32,003 nucleotides of DNA from Nitrosomonas ureae (lineage in GTDB: Bacteria; Pseudomonadota; Gammaproteobacteria; Burkholderiales; Nitrosomonadaceae): NCBI GenBank assembly GCA_945872825.1, contig CAMCBD010000029.1, forward strand, positions 1 through 32,003, in the 5' to 3' direction. The notes beneath the pieces are model-generated. The model ran no database searches, was not told the DNA's origin, and worked only from the letters and a program-made list of their open reading frames with translations. Positions 8,978-17,809 of this stretch are shown piece after piece. The translations under genes were made by a program, and so were the position numbers. Positions within the stretch are counted from its first letter, which is position 1, and every line of letters begins with the position of its first letter.

Positions 8978-9049
8978 TTGCTGATTAATTCCTAAACCCA
9001 TGAGGAATAATGCATAATTATTCCATGTGCGCGCCGAACTAATCAGCAA
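8978..9049. repeat. Nested inverted repeats between pepA and holC
   Basis: TTGCTGATTA (8978-8987) is exactly mirrored by TAATCAGCAA (9040-9049). Within the 52-base interior, GGAATAAT (9004-9011) pairs exactly with ATTATTCC (9017-9024) around a GCATA loop, and flanking CAT/ATG can extend it past a two-base bulge. There is no T-tract after the outer stem, so a simple rho-independent terminator is unlikely, although it does sit where pepA transcription could end. Confidence 0.7.
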
Positions 9050-9106
9050 TAATGACGCGGTGGCTATGCGAATTGATAGTGAAGCGTTAAGCAGATTGAA
9101 TATAGA

Positions 9107-9529
9107 ATGACTCAAATTTATTTCTATTCGGGATCCAACGATAAATTACAAACAGCCTGCCGGCTTTGCTCCAAGGCTGTCAAACAAAATATGAAAGTAA
9201 TGGTTTACACACCTGATGCGACAGTACTTGAACAATTCAATGAATTACTTTGGACTTTCTCCCCTACCAGTTTTATTCCGCATTGTACTATTCAGGATGA
9301 CCCTCAGTTGGCCAATGTCACACCTGTTATTTTGAGTGACCAGATCCTACCGGATAGTCATTATGACGTGCTGCTTAATCTGCACCAACAACATCCGCCT
9401 GTATTCAATCAGTTCAACAGGATCATCGAGATAGCGGGAATTTCTCATGAGGATAAACTGGCAGCCCGTGAGCGCTACCGTTTTTATAAAGATGCCGGTT
9501 ATGAAATACAACATTTCAATCTTGATTGA
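9107..9529 (+). CDS. holC: DNA polymerase III chi subunit
   Basis: A 140-residue HolC. Chi links the clamp loader to single-strand binding protein at the replication fork. Typical features are the MTQIYFYSGSNDKLQTACRL start, the KVMVYTPDATVLEQFNELLW block and the closing RERYRFYKDAGYEIQHFNLD. Length is as expected for the family. The ribosome-binding site is weak. The next gene begins 20 bases downstream, so the two are probably co-transcribed. The order pepA-holC-valS supports the assignment. Confidence 0.93.
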   Translation: MTQIYFYSGSNDKLQTACRLCSKAVKQNMKVMVYTPDATVLEQFNELLWTFSPTSFIPHCTIQDDPQLANVTPVILSDQILPDSHYDVLLNLHQQHPPVFNQFNRIIEIAGISHEDKLAARERYRFYKDAGYEIQHFNLD

Positions 9530-9549
9530 TTAAATAGAGTCACTCTACG

Positions 9550-9909
9550 ATGAATGATGATAAAACTTCAATAGATACCGACGATTCCGAGATATTGGCA
9601 AAATTCCGTAGTTTACTGAGTAAATATCAGAATCAAGGCAGGATAATCGCTGGCCCTAACACGATAGTCACTTCTGCCCCTACGTTACCAGTTGACAATA
9701 CAGCGCCCGCCGTAGCGAACAAAATACCGGTGTTAACTGAAGCTGTAATACTCCATCCAGCAGTTATACAACCGCAACCGAAGCGCTTGACGCCCATCCG
9801 GCAAATCCTCGATACCGCGCTGGCAGACGCCTACATCGAAATGGATGTCTTGGATAGAAAAGCTCTGGCGAATGCACTGGAAGCTCGCCTGGCAAATCAA
9901 ATCAAATAA
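9550..9909 (+). CDS. Small hypothetical protein between holC and valS
   Basis: A 119-residue product that I cannot assign to a characterised family. The N-terminus is acidic (DDKTSIDTDDSEILAKF) and leads into a short helix. The middle (about 35-75) is a low-complexity Pro/Ala/Val linker ending in IPVLTEAVI, a motif I associate with other small betaproteobacterial proteins. The C-terminal helix pair (about 78-118, LTPIRQILDTALADAYIEMD ... NALEARLANQIK) is amphipathic. No signal peptide or membrane segment is present. It sits 20 bases after holC and may be a replication or translation accessory, but that is context only. Confidence 0.75.
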   Translation: MNDDKTSIDTDDSEILAKFRSLLSKYQNQGRIIAGPNTIVTSAPTLPVDNTAPAVANKIPVLTEAVILHPAVIQPQPKRLTPIRQILDTALADAYIEMDVLDRKALANALEARLANQIK

Positions 9910-10019
9910 CCCTACCCGTATACAACTCCGCCGTCTTCAATCTCTCGCCATAGACAGTTCTCCTCGATATATAGAAAGAAGCATTTGTTTGTTGTCATAC
10001 GCACCGAAATGCCATCCGC

Positions 10020-10025
10020 TATAAT
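10020..10025 (+). promoter_or_regulatory. Candidate -10 box upstream of valS
   Basis: A perfect TATAAT stands 41 bases before the valS start, within the 156-base gap after the small hypothetical gene. No good -35 hexamer is found at 16-18 bases, so valS may have its own promoter but this is tentative. Confidence 0.3.
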
Positions 10026-10065
10026 GGTGGTCTTATTTGCACCATTCAATACAACTTTAAATTCC

Positions 10066-12828
10066 ATGGAACTCGAAAAAAGTTTTGACCCTAAAAGCAT
10101 TGAAGATCGTTGGTATTCCATCTGGGAATCGGCTGGCTATTTCAAACCACTCGCCGAAACAGACCAATCCGCCTACTGCATTATGTTGCCGCCGCCGAAT
10201 GTCACGGGTACCTTGCATATGGGGCATGCGTTCCAGCATACCTTAATGGATGCGTTGACGCGTTACCACCGTATGTTAGGGGATAACACATTATGGCAGC
10301 CAGGCACTGACCATGCGGGTATCGCCACACAGATTGTGGTTGAGCGTCAACTGGATCAACAAAAGCTCGATCGTCGCGCGTTGGGGCGGGAAGCATTCCT
10401 GGAAAAAGTATGGCAATGGAAAGAAGAATCCGGTTCCACTATTACCCGGCAAATGCGGCGCCTGGGCACTTCCTGCGACTGGACGCGCGAACGTTTCACC
10501 ATGGATGCCGCTTTATCGCGTGCAGTCACTGAAGTTTTTGTGCGCCTCTATCGCGAAGGACTCATTTATCGCGGCAAGCGACTGGTGAATTGGGATCCGG
10601 TACTGCAAACAGCGGTTTCCGATCTGGAAGTGGTAGCGACAGAAGAGAATGGTTCCTTGTGGCATATTCGTTATCCGCTGGAACAGGCGGATGGCGTTCA
10701 TACCGAACAAACAGAGTCTTTAATTGTCGCTACTACCCGCCCCGAAACCATGCTGGGGGATGTGGCCGTTGCCGTCCACCCCGACGATCCGCGTTATCAA
10801 CACCTGATCGGACGCCATGTGCGATTGCCGCTGTGTGAGCGGACAATCCCAATCATTGTAGACACTTATGTCGATCTTGAATTTGGCACAGGTTGTGTAA
10901 AAATCACCCCGGCGCACGACTTTAATGATTACCAGGTGGGACAACGGCATCATCTGATTCCAATCAATATTTTTACCCTCGATGGAAAAATTAATGATCT
11001 GGCACCCACTGAATATCAAGGGCTGGATCGTTTTGACGCCAGAAAAAAGATCATTTCTGATCTGGAAACACAAGGTTTCCTGGTTGAAACCAAACCCCAT
11101 AAACTCATGGCGCCGCGTGGTGATCGCACCAACACAATCATTGAACCGATGCTGACCGATCAATGGTATGTCGCGATGGAAGGTTTGGCCAAACGTGGTT
11201 TGGAAGTCGTCGCGCAAGGTGATGTGAAATTTACGCCGGATAATTGGACACATGTTTACAACCAATGGTTGGAAAATATTCAGGACTGGTGTATTTCCCG
11301 TCAATTGTGGTGGGGGCACCGCATTCCGGCATGGTACGACGAGGACGGCAACATCACGGTTGCGTACAATCTGGAAGAAGCACAAAAGCTTTCCGGGAAA
11401 AACAATCTGAAACAAGATGATGATGTTCTGGATACCTGGTTCTCATCGGCGCTCTGGCCATTCTCTACCTTGGGTTGGCCGGATGAAACACCGGAACTAA
11501 AAACCTTCCTGCCGACTTCGGTGCTCATCACCGGCTTTGACATTATTTTCTTTTGGGTCGCACGCATGGTGATGATGTCGCTGCATTTCACCGGCAAGGT
11601 ACCGTTCAGGGAAGTTTACATCACCGGCCTGATCCGTGATGCCGAAGGTCAGAAAATGAGTAAATCCAAAGGCAATGTGCTGGATCCACTGGATCTGATT
11701 GACGGCATCACCCTGCCTGCTTTGATTGCAAAGCGCACGACAGGATTGATGAATCCGAAACAAGCCGAGTCGATTGAGAAAAATACTCGTAAGCATTTCC
11801 CCGAAGGCATCCCGGCTTTTGGGACCGACGCCTTGCGCTTTACATTCGCCAGCCTGGCATCTCATGGGCGAGATATCAAATTTGATATGCAACGCTGCGA
11901 AGGTTACAGAAATTTCTGTAACAAACTCTGGAACGCAACCCGCTATGTCATGATGAATTGTGAAGGAAAAGATACCGGATTGGATGAAGCATTACCATTA
12001 ACTTACTCCGCCGCGGATCATTGGATCATCAGCCGTTTACAGCAAGCAGAGCTGGCGGTTGAACAAGCATTCAGCAATTACCGTTTTGATTTGGCCGCAC
12101 GCGAAATTTACGAATTGGTTTGGGATGAATACTGCGATTGGTATGTTGAGCTTGCCAAAGTACAGTTAAATAGTGATCAAGACTCGATACAGCGAGCAAC
12201 ACGCCGTACCTTGGTGCGAGTATTGGAAACTATGTTACGGCTGGCTCATCCGGTTATTCCATTTATCACCGAGGAGTTGTGGCAAAAAGTTGCGCCATTG
12301 GCTGGGAAACCGGGTGCGAGCATTATGTGCCAGCCTTATCCAATTGCCAATCCCGCGGCTATCGATCCACAGGCCATTGAGAATATTAATTTACTGAAAG
12401 AGATGATCAATGCCTGCCGCACACTGCGTAGCGAAATGAACCTATCACCAGCATTAAAAGTACCATTGCTGGCAGCCGGAAATCAGCAAATATTGACGGA
12501 TTACTCACCGTACTTATTGGCTCTGGTCAAGTTATCCGGCATAGAAATTTTCCAGGATGGACTACCCGATGCGGGCGCACCGGTATCCCTCGTAAGAGAT
12601 TTCAAGTTAATGCTGAAAATTGAAATCGATATCGAAGCTGAGCGCGAACGTTTGACCAAAGAAATAACACGCATCGAAGCAGAAATAGCCAAAGCGCAAA
12701 TCAAATTGTCAAACCCAAGTTTTGTCGAACGTGCTCCGGCAAACGTTGTGGCACAGGAAAAAGATCGTTTGACCGCATTTCATACAAAACTTGATAATCT
12801 GAGTGAACAATTACAGAAACTGAATTGA
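10066..12828 (+). CDS. valS: Valyl-tRNA synthetase
   Basis: A 920-residue class I synthetase that charges tRNA-Val and edits mischarged threonine. The start at 10066 gives [20 protein letters not shown], the normal ValS opening; the frame stays open 27 codons further upstream but that extension is not typical. The HIGH-type motif is HMGH (51-54) inside [15 protein letters not shown], and KMSKS is at about 530-534. The editing domain lies between them ([20 protein letters not shown]). The anticodon-binding domain follows, and the C-terminal 70 residues form the coiled coil seen in bacterial ValS ([18 protein letters not shown]). No ribosome-binding site of note. Essential gene, intact. Confidence 0.96.
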   Translation: MELEKSFDPKSIEDRWYSIWESAGYFKPLAETDQSAYCIMLPPPNVTGTLHMGHAFQHTLMDALTRYHRMLGDNTLWQPGTDHAGIATQIVVERQLDQQKLDRRALGREAFLEKVWQWKEESGSTITRQMRRLGTSCDWTRERFTMDAALSRAVTEVFVRLYREGLIYRGKRLVNWDPVLQTAVSDLEVVATEENGSLWHIRYPLEQADGVHTEQTESLIVATTRPETMLGDVAVAVHPDDPRYQHLIGRHVRLPLCERTIPIIVDTYVDLEFGTGCVKITPAHDFNDYQVGQRHHLIPINIFTLDGKINDLAPTEYQGLDRFDARKKIISDLETQGFLVETKPHKLMAPRGDRTNTIIEPMLTDQWYVAMEGLAKRGLEVVAQGDVKFTPDNWTHVYNQWLENIQDWCISRQLWWGHRIPAWYDEDGNITVAYNLEEAQKLSGKNNLKQDDDVLDTWFSSALWPFSTLGWPDETPELKTFLPTSVLITGFDIIFFWVARMVMMSLHFTGKVPFREVYITGLIRDAEGQKMSKSKGNVLDPLDLIDGITLPALIAKRTTGLMNPKQAESIEKNTRKHFPEGIPAFGTDALRFTFASLASHGRDIKFDMQRCEGYRNFCNKLWNATRYVMMNCEGKDTGLDEALPLTYSAADHWIISRLQQAELAVEQAFSNYRFDLAAREIYELVWDEYCDWYVELAKVQLNSDQDSIQRATRRTLVRVLETMLRLAHPVIPFITEELWQKVAPLAGKPGASIMCQPYPIANPAAIDPQAIENINLLKEMINACRTLRSEMNLSPALKVPLLAAGNQQILTDYSPYLLALVKLSGIEIFQDGLPDAGAPVSLVRDFKLMLKIEIDIEAERERLTKEITRIEAEIAKAQIKLSNPSFVERAPANVVAQEKDRLTAFHTKLDNLSEQLQKLN

Positions 12829-12846
12829 TTACGCTACGATTGATAA

Positions 12847-12888
12847 AATGCCCGTGAAAGAATCTACTCAACTCAATTGCCGGGCATT
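12847..12888. terminator. Inverted repeat between valS and corA
   Basis: AATGCCCG (12847-12854) is exactly complementary to CGGGCATT (12881-12888), in the gap between these two convergent genes. The 26-base loop is long and there is no clear T-tract, so it is a possible shared terminator only. Confidence 0.4.
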
Positions 12889-12899
12889 ACTGATAAGAA

Positions 12900-14012
12900 C
12901 TATAGCCATTTTTTCTTTTTAAAATAATAGAGCAGCCCTAAGCTAATCGTAATAAAAATCACCCATATCGCCGGATAAGCCCAACGCCACTTGAGTTCCG
13001 GCATGTATTCAAAATTCATTCCATAAATACCGGCGATAAAAGTCAATGGTATAAAAATGGATGCAAAAATGGTCAGGATTTTCATTGTTTCATTCAGCTT
13101 ATTGCTGATGCTGGAAAGATAAATATCATGCATGGCGGAAATCCTTTCTCGATACGATTCGAGTGAGTCGGTTACGCGTAGCACATGATCATAAACATCC
13201 CCATAATAACGCAGCGTTCTTTCTTGTAACAAGGGCGTATCGATACGCTGAATTGTAGACAATAACTCGCGCAGTGGAGAAATATTGCGTTTCATGGAAA
13301 TCAAACCACGACGTATCTGTTGTACGGTTTGCAGCATCTCTTTACTGGAATTGAACAATATGTCATCTTCCAGAGGATCGATAACATCATCCAAGCTATC
13401 TTCTACAACAAAATATTCATCAACTACCGTATCAAGGATAACGTACGCTAAGTAATCGCTGCCAAACTGCCGCAACCGGCCATTCCGGTTTTGCAGGTGG
13501 TTATATATGGGATCAAATGTATCATCAGCCTTTTCTTTAAAGGTAATCACATAATTGGCTAATAGCAGGATACTGATTTGCTCGTATTGCAGGCTAAAGT
13601 TTTTTCCCTGGTTAAGGCTGATGCCTTTGATAACCATATAAAGAAAATCTTCGTACTCTTCCAGTTTGGGGCGCTGGTGGGTGCTTAAAATATCTTCCAA
13701 TACTAGGGGATGAATATTCAATTCCTGGCCGATGCTTTCCACAATATGGATATCACTCAGCCCGTCCACATTCACCCAAGTAATCAGTTCCGCGTTTCTT
13801 AAATGTTGCAATTCTGCAATCGAAGTAATTTTATCGCACGTCAAAGTATCCGCATTGTATTGTGTAACGGTAATCTTACATTCCGATTCATGTTTCTCGC
13901 CAACATGCACCAGCGTTCCAGCGGGAAGCCCGGATTTATCGGCTGCGCTGCTTAAAACTGTTTTAGTGGTTTGTTGCTGCAGGAGGTGTCCTGACGGAGA
14001 AATGAAACTCAT
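12900..14012 (-). CDS. corA: Magnesium/cobalt transporter CorA
   Basis: A 370-residue inner-membrane divalent cation channel. The signature YGMNFEYMPE, with GMN at 331-333, sits between two C-terminal membrane helices (about 310-330 and 345-364), followed by a basic KKKKWL tail. The long cytoplasmic N-terminal domain contains HPLVLEDILSTHQRPKLEEYEDFLYMVIKG, typical of CorA, and a long stalk helix. The family assembles as a pentamer and carries Mg2+ inward, sometimes Co2+ or Ni2+. The ribosome-binding site is poor, so the start could lie slightly downstream; the first 40 residues are the least conserved part. It is convergent with valS. Confidence 0.95.
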   Translation of the reverse strand: MSFISPSGHLLQQQTTKTVLSSAADKSGLPAGTLVHVGEKHESECKITVTQYNADTLTCDKITSIAELQHLRNAELITWVNVDGLSDIHIVESIGQELNIHPLVLEDILSTHQRPKLEEYEDFLYMVIKGISLNQGKNFSLQYEQISILLLANYVITFKEKADDTFDPIYNHLQNRNGRLRQFGSDYLAYVILDTVVDEYFVVEDSLDDVIDPLEDDILFNSSKEMLQTVQQIRRGLISMKRNISPLRELLSTIQRIDTPLLQERTLRYYGDVYDHVLRVTDSLESYRERISAMHDIYLSSISNKLNETMKILTIFASIFIPLTFIAGIYGMNFEYMPELKWRWAYPAIWVIFITISLGLLYYFKKKKWL

Positions 14013-14164
14013 AGAAGCTTACCCGGAACGAATGACCAAGATGCTTATTCTAAGAGCTTTGTTTACGGTTGGGGGAATATACTGCAAGAAACTAGTGGAA
14101 AAGGTTAGGACTGATCAATAACGATCAGAAAATTGCAAATGTGGTTGAATTACCGAAAAGCGTA

Positions 14165-14329
14165 TCAGGGAATATTCTGTTCAGATAGGCCTGATTTGCC
14201 GAGATATTGGATTTGACTGGCAACTCGGTCATTCTGAAGGGAACACCAATCTTGCCAGACTTTACGGACTTCTTCTATATCACTGAATATCCGGAGAACT
14301 ACACCATTTTCGGTCATCAAGGTTGCCAT
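14165..14329 (-). other. Short open frame of uncertain status
   Basis: A 54-codon frame on the minus strand reads MATLMTENGVVLRIFSDIEE and then VRKVWQDWCSLQNDRVASQI, which has protein-like composition. No ribosome-binding site or homology is recognised. It lies next to, and may overlap, the decayed upstream part of a transposase on the other strand, so it could be chance or a second gene fragment. Confidence 0.2.
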
Positions 14330-14339
14330 TTTACTAGGC

Positions 14340-14800
14340 CATTTTTTAACTATAGTCCATTAACCTGGCAAAAAGAATGGCAGTGTTGAAGCGGACGAAA
14401 TGTATTTTCTAGAATCTATTGAGAGACAACGCCATTTACCGAGAGCCGCGCGCTAACGAAGCGAAAAAGCTACCAAGCGAGGCACAAGCGCAGAGCAAAT
14501 CGGAACAGTGTCCATCCTTTTGTTAAGCAAAGATGCCACTTATTACACAGATGGCACCCGCCTACAGACAGGTCACCATGAACGCAAAAATTGTTTATCG
14601 TCCAGTCAACATTGCCGCAGGTCAATGAGTTATCAGCGATGTTTTTCACATTCAGGATGTTAATGTTTATGGCAGTCGGCTCAGGCAATGGATGGCGAAG
14701 TTCCATGATGTAGCAACACGCTATCTTGCTAGTTATCTGGGGTGACATAGAATGATTGATCATCTCAGTCAGAACGTTACACCAACCCTTGTTTCCTAAT
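14340..14800 (+). pseudogene. Decayed IS1595-family (ISXO2-like) transposase remnant
   Basis: Translation in two frames recovers diagnostic transposase blocks. In one frame, from 14385: VEADEMYFLESIERQRHLPR, then an in-frame TAA at 14454, then EKATKRGTSAEQI. In another frame: APAYRQVTMNAKIVYRPVNI, a TGA at 14626, HIQDVNVYGSRLRQWMAKFH, then DVATRYLASYLG, then a TGA at 14743 where the family has Trp. These match the ISXO2-like DDE domain (EADE ... DG ... HIQNVNAYHSRLK-W-RRF-GVATKYL-NYLGW). A block between the two halves seems deleted, and the N-terminal zinc-ribbon part is not recognisable. With at least two nonsense codons and a frameshift it is inactive and old. Terminal repeats were not found. 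Confidence 0.85.
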
Positions 14801-14910
14801 GTCACTTGAAAAAACAAGATAATTTCAACAGTTGATTACTGCATAGCTAAGAAGAATGTGGGGAATGCTGCAGCAATCCGCACATAGCGCATTGATTAAA
14901 CAGCAATGGA

Positions 14911-15429
14911 TCAAATAACCTTCTCTAGATATTCGATGGTTAATCCAGAGACTTTTGGCACACCAATACCCAAATGCAATGGGTAAGTTTCAACTCTACT
15001 GGTGCGCGAATAGCCTCTACGTTGATAAAACGCTATTAATTCCGGACGTTGCGATATCACGAACATAACAAACTTGTGTACGCCCAGAGTGCTTAAAGCA
15101 AAGGTTTCCGCCTGCTCGAGCACATACTTACCGAGTCCTTTTCCTTGCAGACTGGGGTGAACTGAGAAAAAGCCGATATACGCAGAGTCGTTTTCTTTGG
15201 CGATGTAGATACAGGAAGCCAGATTTTGCGGTTGATTGATGATAAAGAACTGTGCGTCGGGAGCAGTCATCGCCGTTTCCACTTCCTGCCGATTGGTTCT
15301 GTCGCCTTGGATAATATGCGTTTCCCTGGTCCAGCCGGTTTCCCCGCGGTAAGTCAGGTTAACCAGATCAGTTATCGCTTGCGCTTGGCCCCGACCGGCC
15401 TTTTCAAGACGAAAATAGGAGAAATCCAT
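14911..15429 (-). CDS. GNAT-family N-acetyltransferase
   Basis: A 172-residue acetyl-CoA-dependent acyltransferase. The acetyl-CoA pyrophosphate-binding loop is visible as QGKGLGK (about 115-121) after the beta-strand YIGFFSVHPSL. The C-terminal motif with LIAFYQRRGYSR (about 131-142) is also typical. The N-terminal TYRGETGWTRETHIIQGDRT block is seen in a subgroup of bacterial GNATs of unknown substrate. The substrate cannot be predicted. It is preceded on the same strand by the SirB2-like gene with about 48 bases between, so co-transcription is possible. Confidence 0.85.
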   Translation of the reverse strand: MDFSYFRLEKAGRGQAQAITDLVNLTYRGETGWTRETHIIQGDRTNRQEVETAMTAPDAQFFIINQPQNLASCIYIAKENDSAYIGFFSVHPSLQGKGLGKYVLEQAETFALSTLGVHKFVMFVISQRPELIAFYQRRGYSRTSRVETYPLHLGIGVPKVSGLTIEYLEKVI

Positions 15430-15477
15430 CGGTTTTCAGGGTATTTTCAGGATAAGACAGTCTTGCAAGTTTTATAA

Positions 15478-15858
15478 TCAGAGGCCTAACACCGGGCTTT
15501 TGGTCAAGGCAACCAGTACGATATAAATAAATACACACTGCGCCGCAATCCAGGCCTTAATTTTTGTTCTCCGGGTTTTACCGAAGCGGATTGCTATCAT
15601 GCCAAGACCGATATAGAGCAACAAGCCGGTTACTTTGGCAGTTAACCAGGAATTATCGAGCGGATTTTGCTGAATAGTTATTGCCAATGCAATGGCGCTG
15701 GTCAGTAGAATAGTATCCACGATATGCGGCAGGATTTTTATCCAACGCTGGCGTAGCTTCTCCGAGTCTTGCATCAACCAGACGCCACGCAAGAAGAACA
15801 ACGCATAACTCACAATAACGCTACCGACATGGATCAGTTTTAGCACTGCGTAGCTCAT
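15478..15858 (-). CDS. SirB2-family membrane protein
   Basis: A 126-residue protein with four predicted membrane helices (about 5-24, 43-62, 72-90, 103-120). The start YAVLKLIHVGSVIVSYALFF and the internal LPHIVDTILLTSAIALA match the SirB2 family, whose name comes from a Salmonella regulator locus but whose biochemical role is unclear. It lies two bases downstream of the CopD-like gene, which strongly implies co-transcription and perhaps a shared membrane function. Confidence 0.8.
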   Translation of the reverse strand: MSYAVLKLIHVGSVIVSYALFFLRGVWLMQDSEKLRQRWIKILPHIVDTILLTSAIALAITIQQNPLDNSWLTAKVTGLLLYIGLGMIAIRFGKTRRTKIKAWIAAQCVFIYIVLVALTKSPVLGL

Positions 15859-15860
15859 GC

Positions 15861-16346
15861 TCAGCCTCCGGCTATCAACCAGCCATGACTGCCTGCCACG
15901 GCACCGGCAATGGTGATCAAGCTCAGAATTAATAAAAACAGATGTTTACGCTGAATTTTGACAAATGTTTCCGCCGAAACATTTGTTTGCACCGGCGCAG
16001 TAGCTTGCTGACGCTGGCCGCGCGGCTCCATGACAAATAACATCACACTAAACAACAGCCAGATCAAAACCATCGTGTGCATCCACCAATATTGCCATTG
16101 CGTGAAACGCTGCCAGGCATCCAGTACATACACCATGTAAAAACCGCTCAGACCAACGATTAATGTGGTATAGCGCACTTGGGCAGCAAATCGTTGTCTG
16201 AATCGAACAAAAAATTCCATCGCTTCCGTAGGTGATTGCATGCGCGCCAAAGTAGGCAACAGTACGGTGGCCACCATTGCAACACCGCCAACCCACAATA
16301 CCACACCCAAGACATGCAACACTCTGGCAAAAACAAACTCATCCAT
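15861..16346 (-). CDS. CopD-like integral membrane protein
   Basis: A 161-residue protein with four likely helices (about 8-28, 57-75, 86-106, 137-155). The N-terminal RVLHVLGVVLWVGGVAMVAT is the conserved first helix of CopD-type and related proteins, with a His that could bind haem or copper. Further His residues occur in helix three (WWMHTM) and in the loop before helix four. A copper or haem role is inferred from the family resemblance only. It is short compared with full CopD (about 300 residues), resembling stand-alone CopD-domain proteins. Confidence 0.65.
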   Translation of the reverse strand: MDEFVFARVLHVLGVVLWVGGVAMVATVLLPTLARMQSPTEAMEFFVRFRQRFAAQVRYTTLIVGLSGFYMVYVLDAWQRFTQWQYWWMHTMVLIWLLFSVMLFVMEPRGQRQQATAPVQTNVSAETFVKIQRKHLFLLILSLITIAGAVAGSHGWLIAGG

Positions 16347-16397
16347 GCGATTTTTTCTTACCGGTTAACATTTTTTAAAGTGACCGAATCATCGAAC

Positions 16398-16445
16398 CCG
16401 AATGTGCTGTAGCTAAGGTGTGATGCTTTGATACAGCACATCCGG
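16398..16445. terminator. Stem-loop downstream of the STAS-like gene
   Basis: ATGTGCTGTA (16402-16411) pairs perfectly with TACAGCACAT (16432-16441), and CCG/CGG outside adds three pairs past one mismatch. It lies just beyond the end of the minus-strand STAS-like gene. There is no immediate T-tract, so it may act as a transcript-end stabiliser rather than a classic terminator. Confidence 0.5.
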
Positions 16446-16462
16446 CGATTATGCGCAGCGCG

Positions 16463-16819
16463 TCAACTATTCACGCTATCAGATGCCCATTCCTCGGCTT
16501 CTTCATAGTTATGGAACACCAATACGTTCGCATTGGTAAACAAATTAGAAACCCAAGCACCCCACGCTTGCCATTCGTCATCAGTAACAATAGCCACCCG
16601 GTTAAACTCACTGCCGTGATCACGCATAAATTTGATTTCTTCCCAGGCTACATCCACAGTGTAATCCAACATGTCGCGCCAATCAAATAAAAGGTTTGCT
16701 TCCCCTTCAAAGTGCGATTGGTAAAGCACCTGCTGCTCAAATTCGTTATAGTCCGTTAACGTAAATTCACCAATGACTGCAACAATAACAAGATTGCCTT
16801 TCTTCTGAATAGTAATCAT
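16463..16819 (-). CDS. SpoIIAA-like STAS-domain protein
   Basis: A 118-residue soluble protein matching the SpoIIAA-like (DUF3478/STAS-SEC14 fold) family: strands VIVAVIGEFTLTDY and LLFDWRDMLDYTV, the helix EIKFMRDHGSEFNRVAIVTD and a C-terminal ANVLVFHNYEEAEEWA. Members are small cytoplasmic proteins of unclear role, often proposed to bind small ligands or membranes. The start is backed by a strong GAGGTGA ribosome-binding site seven bases upstream. It appears to be a single-gene unit, bounded by a stem-loop downstream. Confidence 0.85.
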   Translation of the reverse strand: MITIQKKGNLVIVAVIGEFTLTDYNEFEQQVLYQSHFEGEANLLFDWRDMLDYTVDVAWEEIKFMRDHGSEFNRVAIVTDDEWQAWGAWVSNLFTNANVLVFHNYEEAEEWASDSVNS

Positions 16820-16904
16820 GATTTCACCTCAAATGATAACAAGCTCATCATAGGCAATTAAACGAGATGGTGCAAATTTTGCTTCCGGGCAATCCGTCGC
16901 GCAG

Positions 16905-17765
16905 TCACTTTTGTGCAACAGAAGGAGCCCGCTTAACACTCAAAAAACCGCTGAGTGATCCGCCGAGAATAATCAATCCCATACCCAACCACGCAATGGG
17001 TGACAACAGCTCGTTCCACACCAAGATACCCCAAAGACTGGCAAACAATACCGTACTATAACCTAGCGAAGTTACGATCAGTGTTACACCTTTATGGTAC
17101 GCACGCGTCATGGCGAGTTGCGCCAATGTCGCGGTCACACCGATTCCCAGCAACAGCAACAAGCCGGGCCAGGTTACCGGACTGAATGTGGTGAACAGCA
17201 ACCCTATCCCGGTAATCAGCGTACTGATCAATGTGAAATAAAATACCACGAGCCATTCCGTTTCGCCCAGATTGCCCAGTTGTTTGACATTGATATATAC
17301 AATTGCTGCAAAAAAACCCGAAGCCATACCCATCAGACTGGCAACCCAATGATCTTCTGGTAACGTCGGCTGCATCAGCAAAATAACTCCGGCGAAGCCA
17401 AGCAAAATAGTGCAAATTAACGGCCAATGGATATGTTCTTTCAGAATCAACGCGGAAAATAGCGCTACGAAAAGTGGCCAGGTGTAATTCAATGAAATCG
17501 CCGTTGCCAAAGGCAATTGCGTCAGGCAATAAAAGAACATCAACAGGCTGATCAGACCGGAAGTCCCCCGCCAACAATGAATCCGCCAATGCGGCGTGCA
17601 CACCGAGAGGCGATAGTAACGGAGGATCAGATAAGTCATCCAGACACCAAACAACGAGCGGTAAAACACCAGTTCGGTACTGGAAAAATAGGCAGCCCCC
17701 AGTTTGACCAGCACGCCCATGCAAGCAAACATAAATGCGGCCACCAGCATCCACAGCGAGCGCAC
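16905..17765 (-). CDS. EamA/DMT-family transporter
   Basis: A 286-residue membrane protein with about ten helices arranged as two EamA repeats (about 1-135 and 145-278). Features include the N-terminal VAAFMFACMGVLVKLGAAYF, the ATAISLNYTWPLFVALFSALILKEHI block of the first repeat, and SLGYSTVLFASLWGILVWNE of the second. The superfamily exports amino acids, riboflavin or other small metabolites; no substrate can be named. The Rieske oxygenase gene ends 44 bases upstream of it on the same strand, so they may form one transcript. Confidence 0.9.
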   Translation of the reverse strand: MRSLWMLVAAFMFACMGVLVKLGAAYFSSTELVFYRSLFGVWMTYLILRYYRLSVCTPHWRIHCWRGTSGLISLLMFFYCLTQLPLATAISLNYTWPLFVALFSALILKEHIHWPLICTILLGFAGVILLMQPTLPEDHWVASLMGMASGFFAAIVYINVKQLGNLGETEWLVVFYFTLISTLITGIGLLFTTFSPVTWPGLLLLLGIGVTATLAQLAMTRAYHKGVTLIVTSLGYSTVLFASLWGILVWNELLSPIAWLGMGLIILGGSLSGFLSVKRAPSVAQK

Positions 17766-17809
17766 GCGTTGGCCTTTCCTAGAATACAGAAATTGCAGTT
17801 AGCTGATGA

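Larger units (their letters stand above)
14013..14910. other. 898-base region without an intact gene
   Basis: Between the starts or ends of corA and the acetyltransferase gene this stretch holds only the transposase remnant and short frames. The first 150 and last 100 bases show nothing recognisable apart from presumed corA upstream sequence. Confidence 0.7.

Noticed and set aside
9985-10065. 27-codon N-terminal extension of valS
   Set aside because: The extension contains the candidate TATAAT box and is unlike other ValS N-termini; the ATG at 10066 gives the normal family start.
10720-11415. 231-codon open frame on the minus strand
   Set aside because: It lies entirely inside valS, which has all class I synthetase motifs; the reverse frame shows no protein family features.
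14207-14389. 60-codon plus-strand frame upstream of the transposase remnant
   Set aside because: No ribosome-binding site or recognisable domain; the end runs into the transposase remnant in a different frame from its conserved blocks.
17092-17754. 220-codon open frame on the minus strand
   Set aside because: It overlaps the EamA transporter in another frame, and the transporter has clear membrane repeats while this frame does not.
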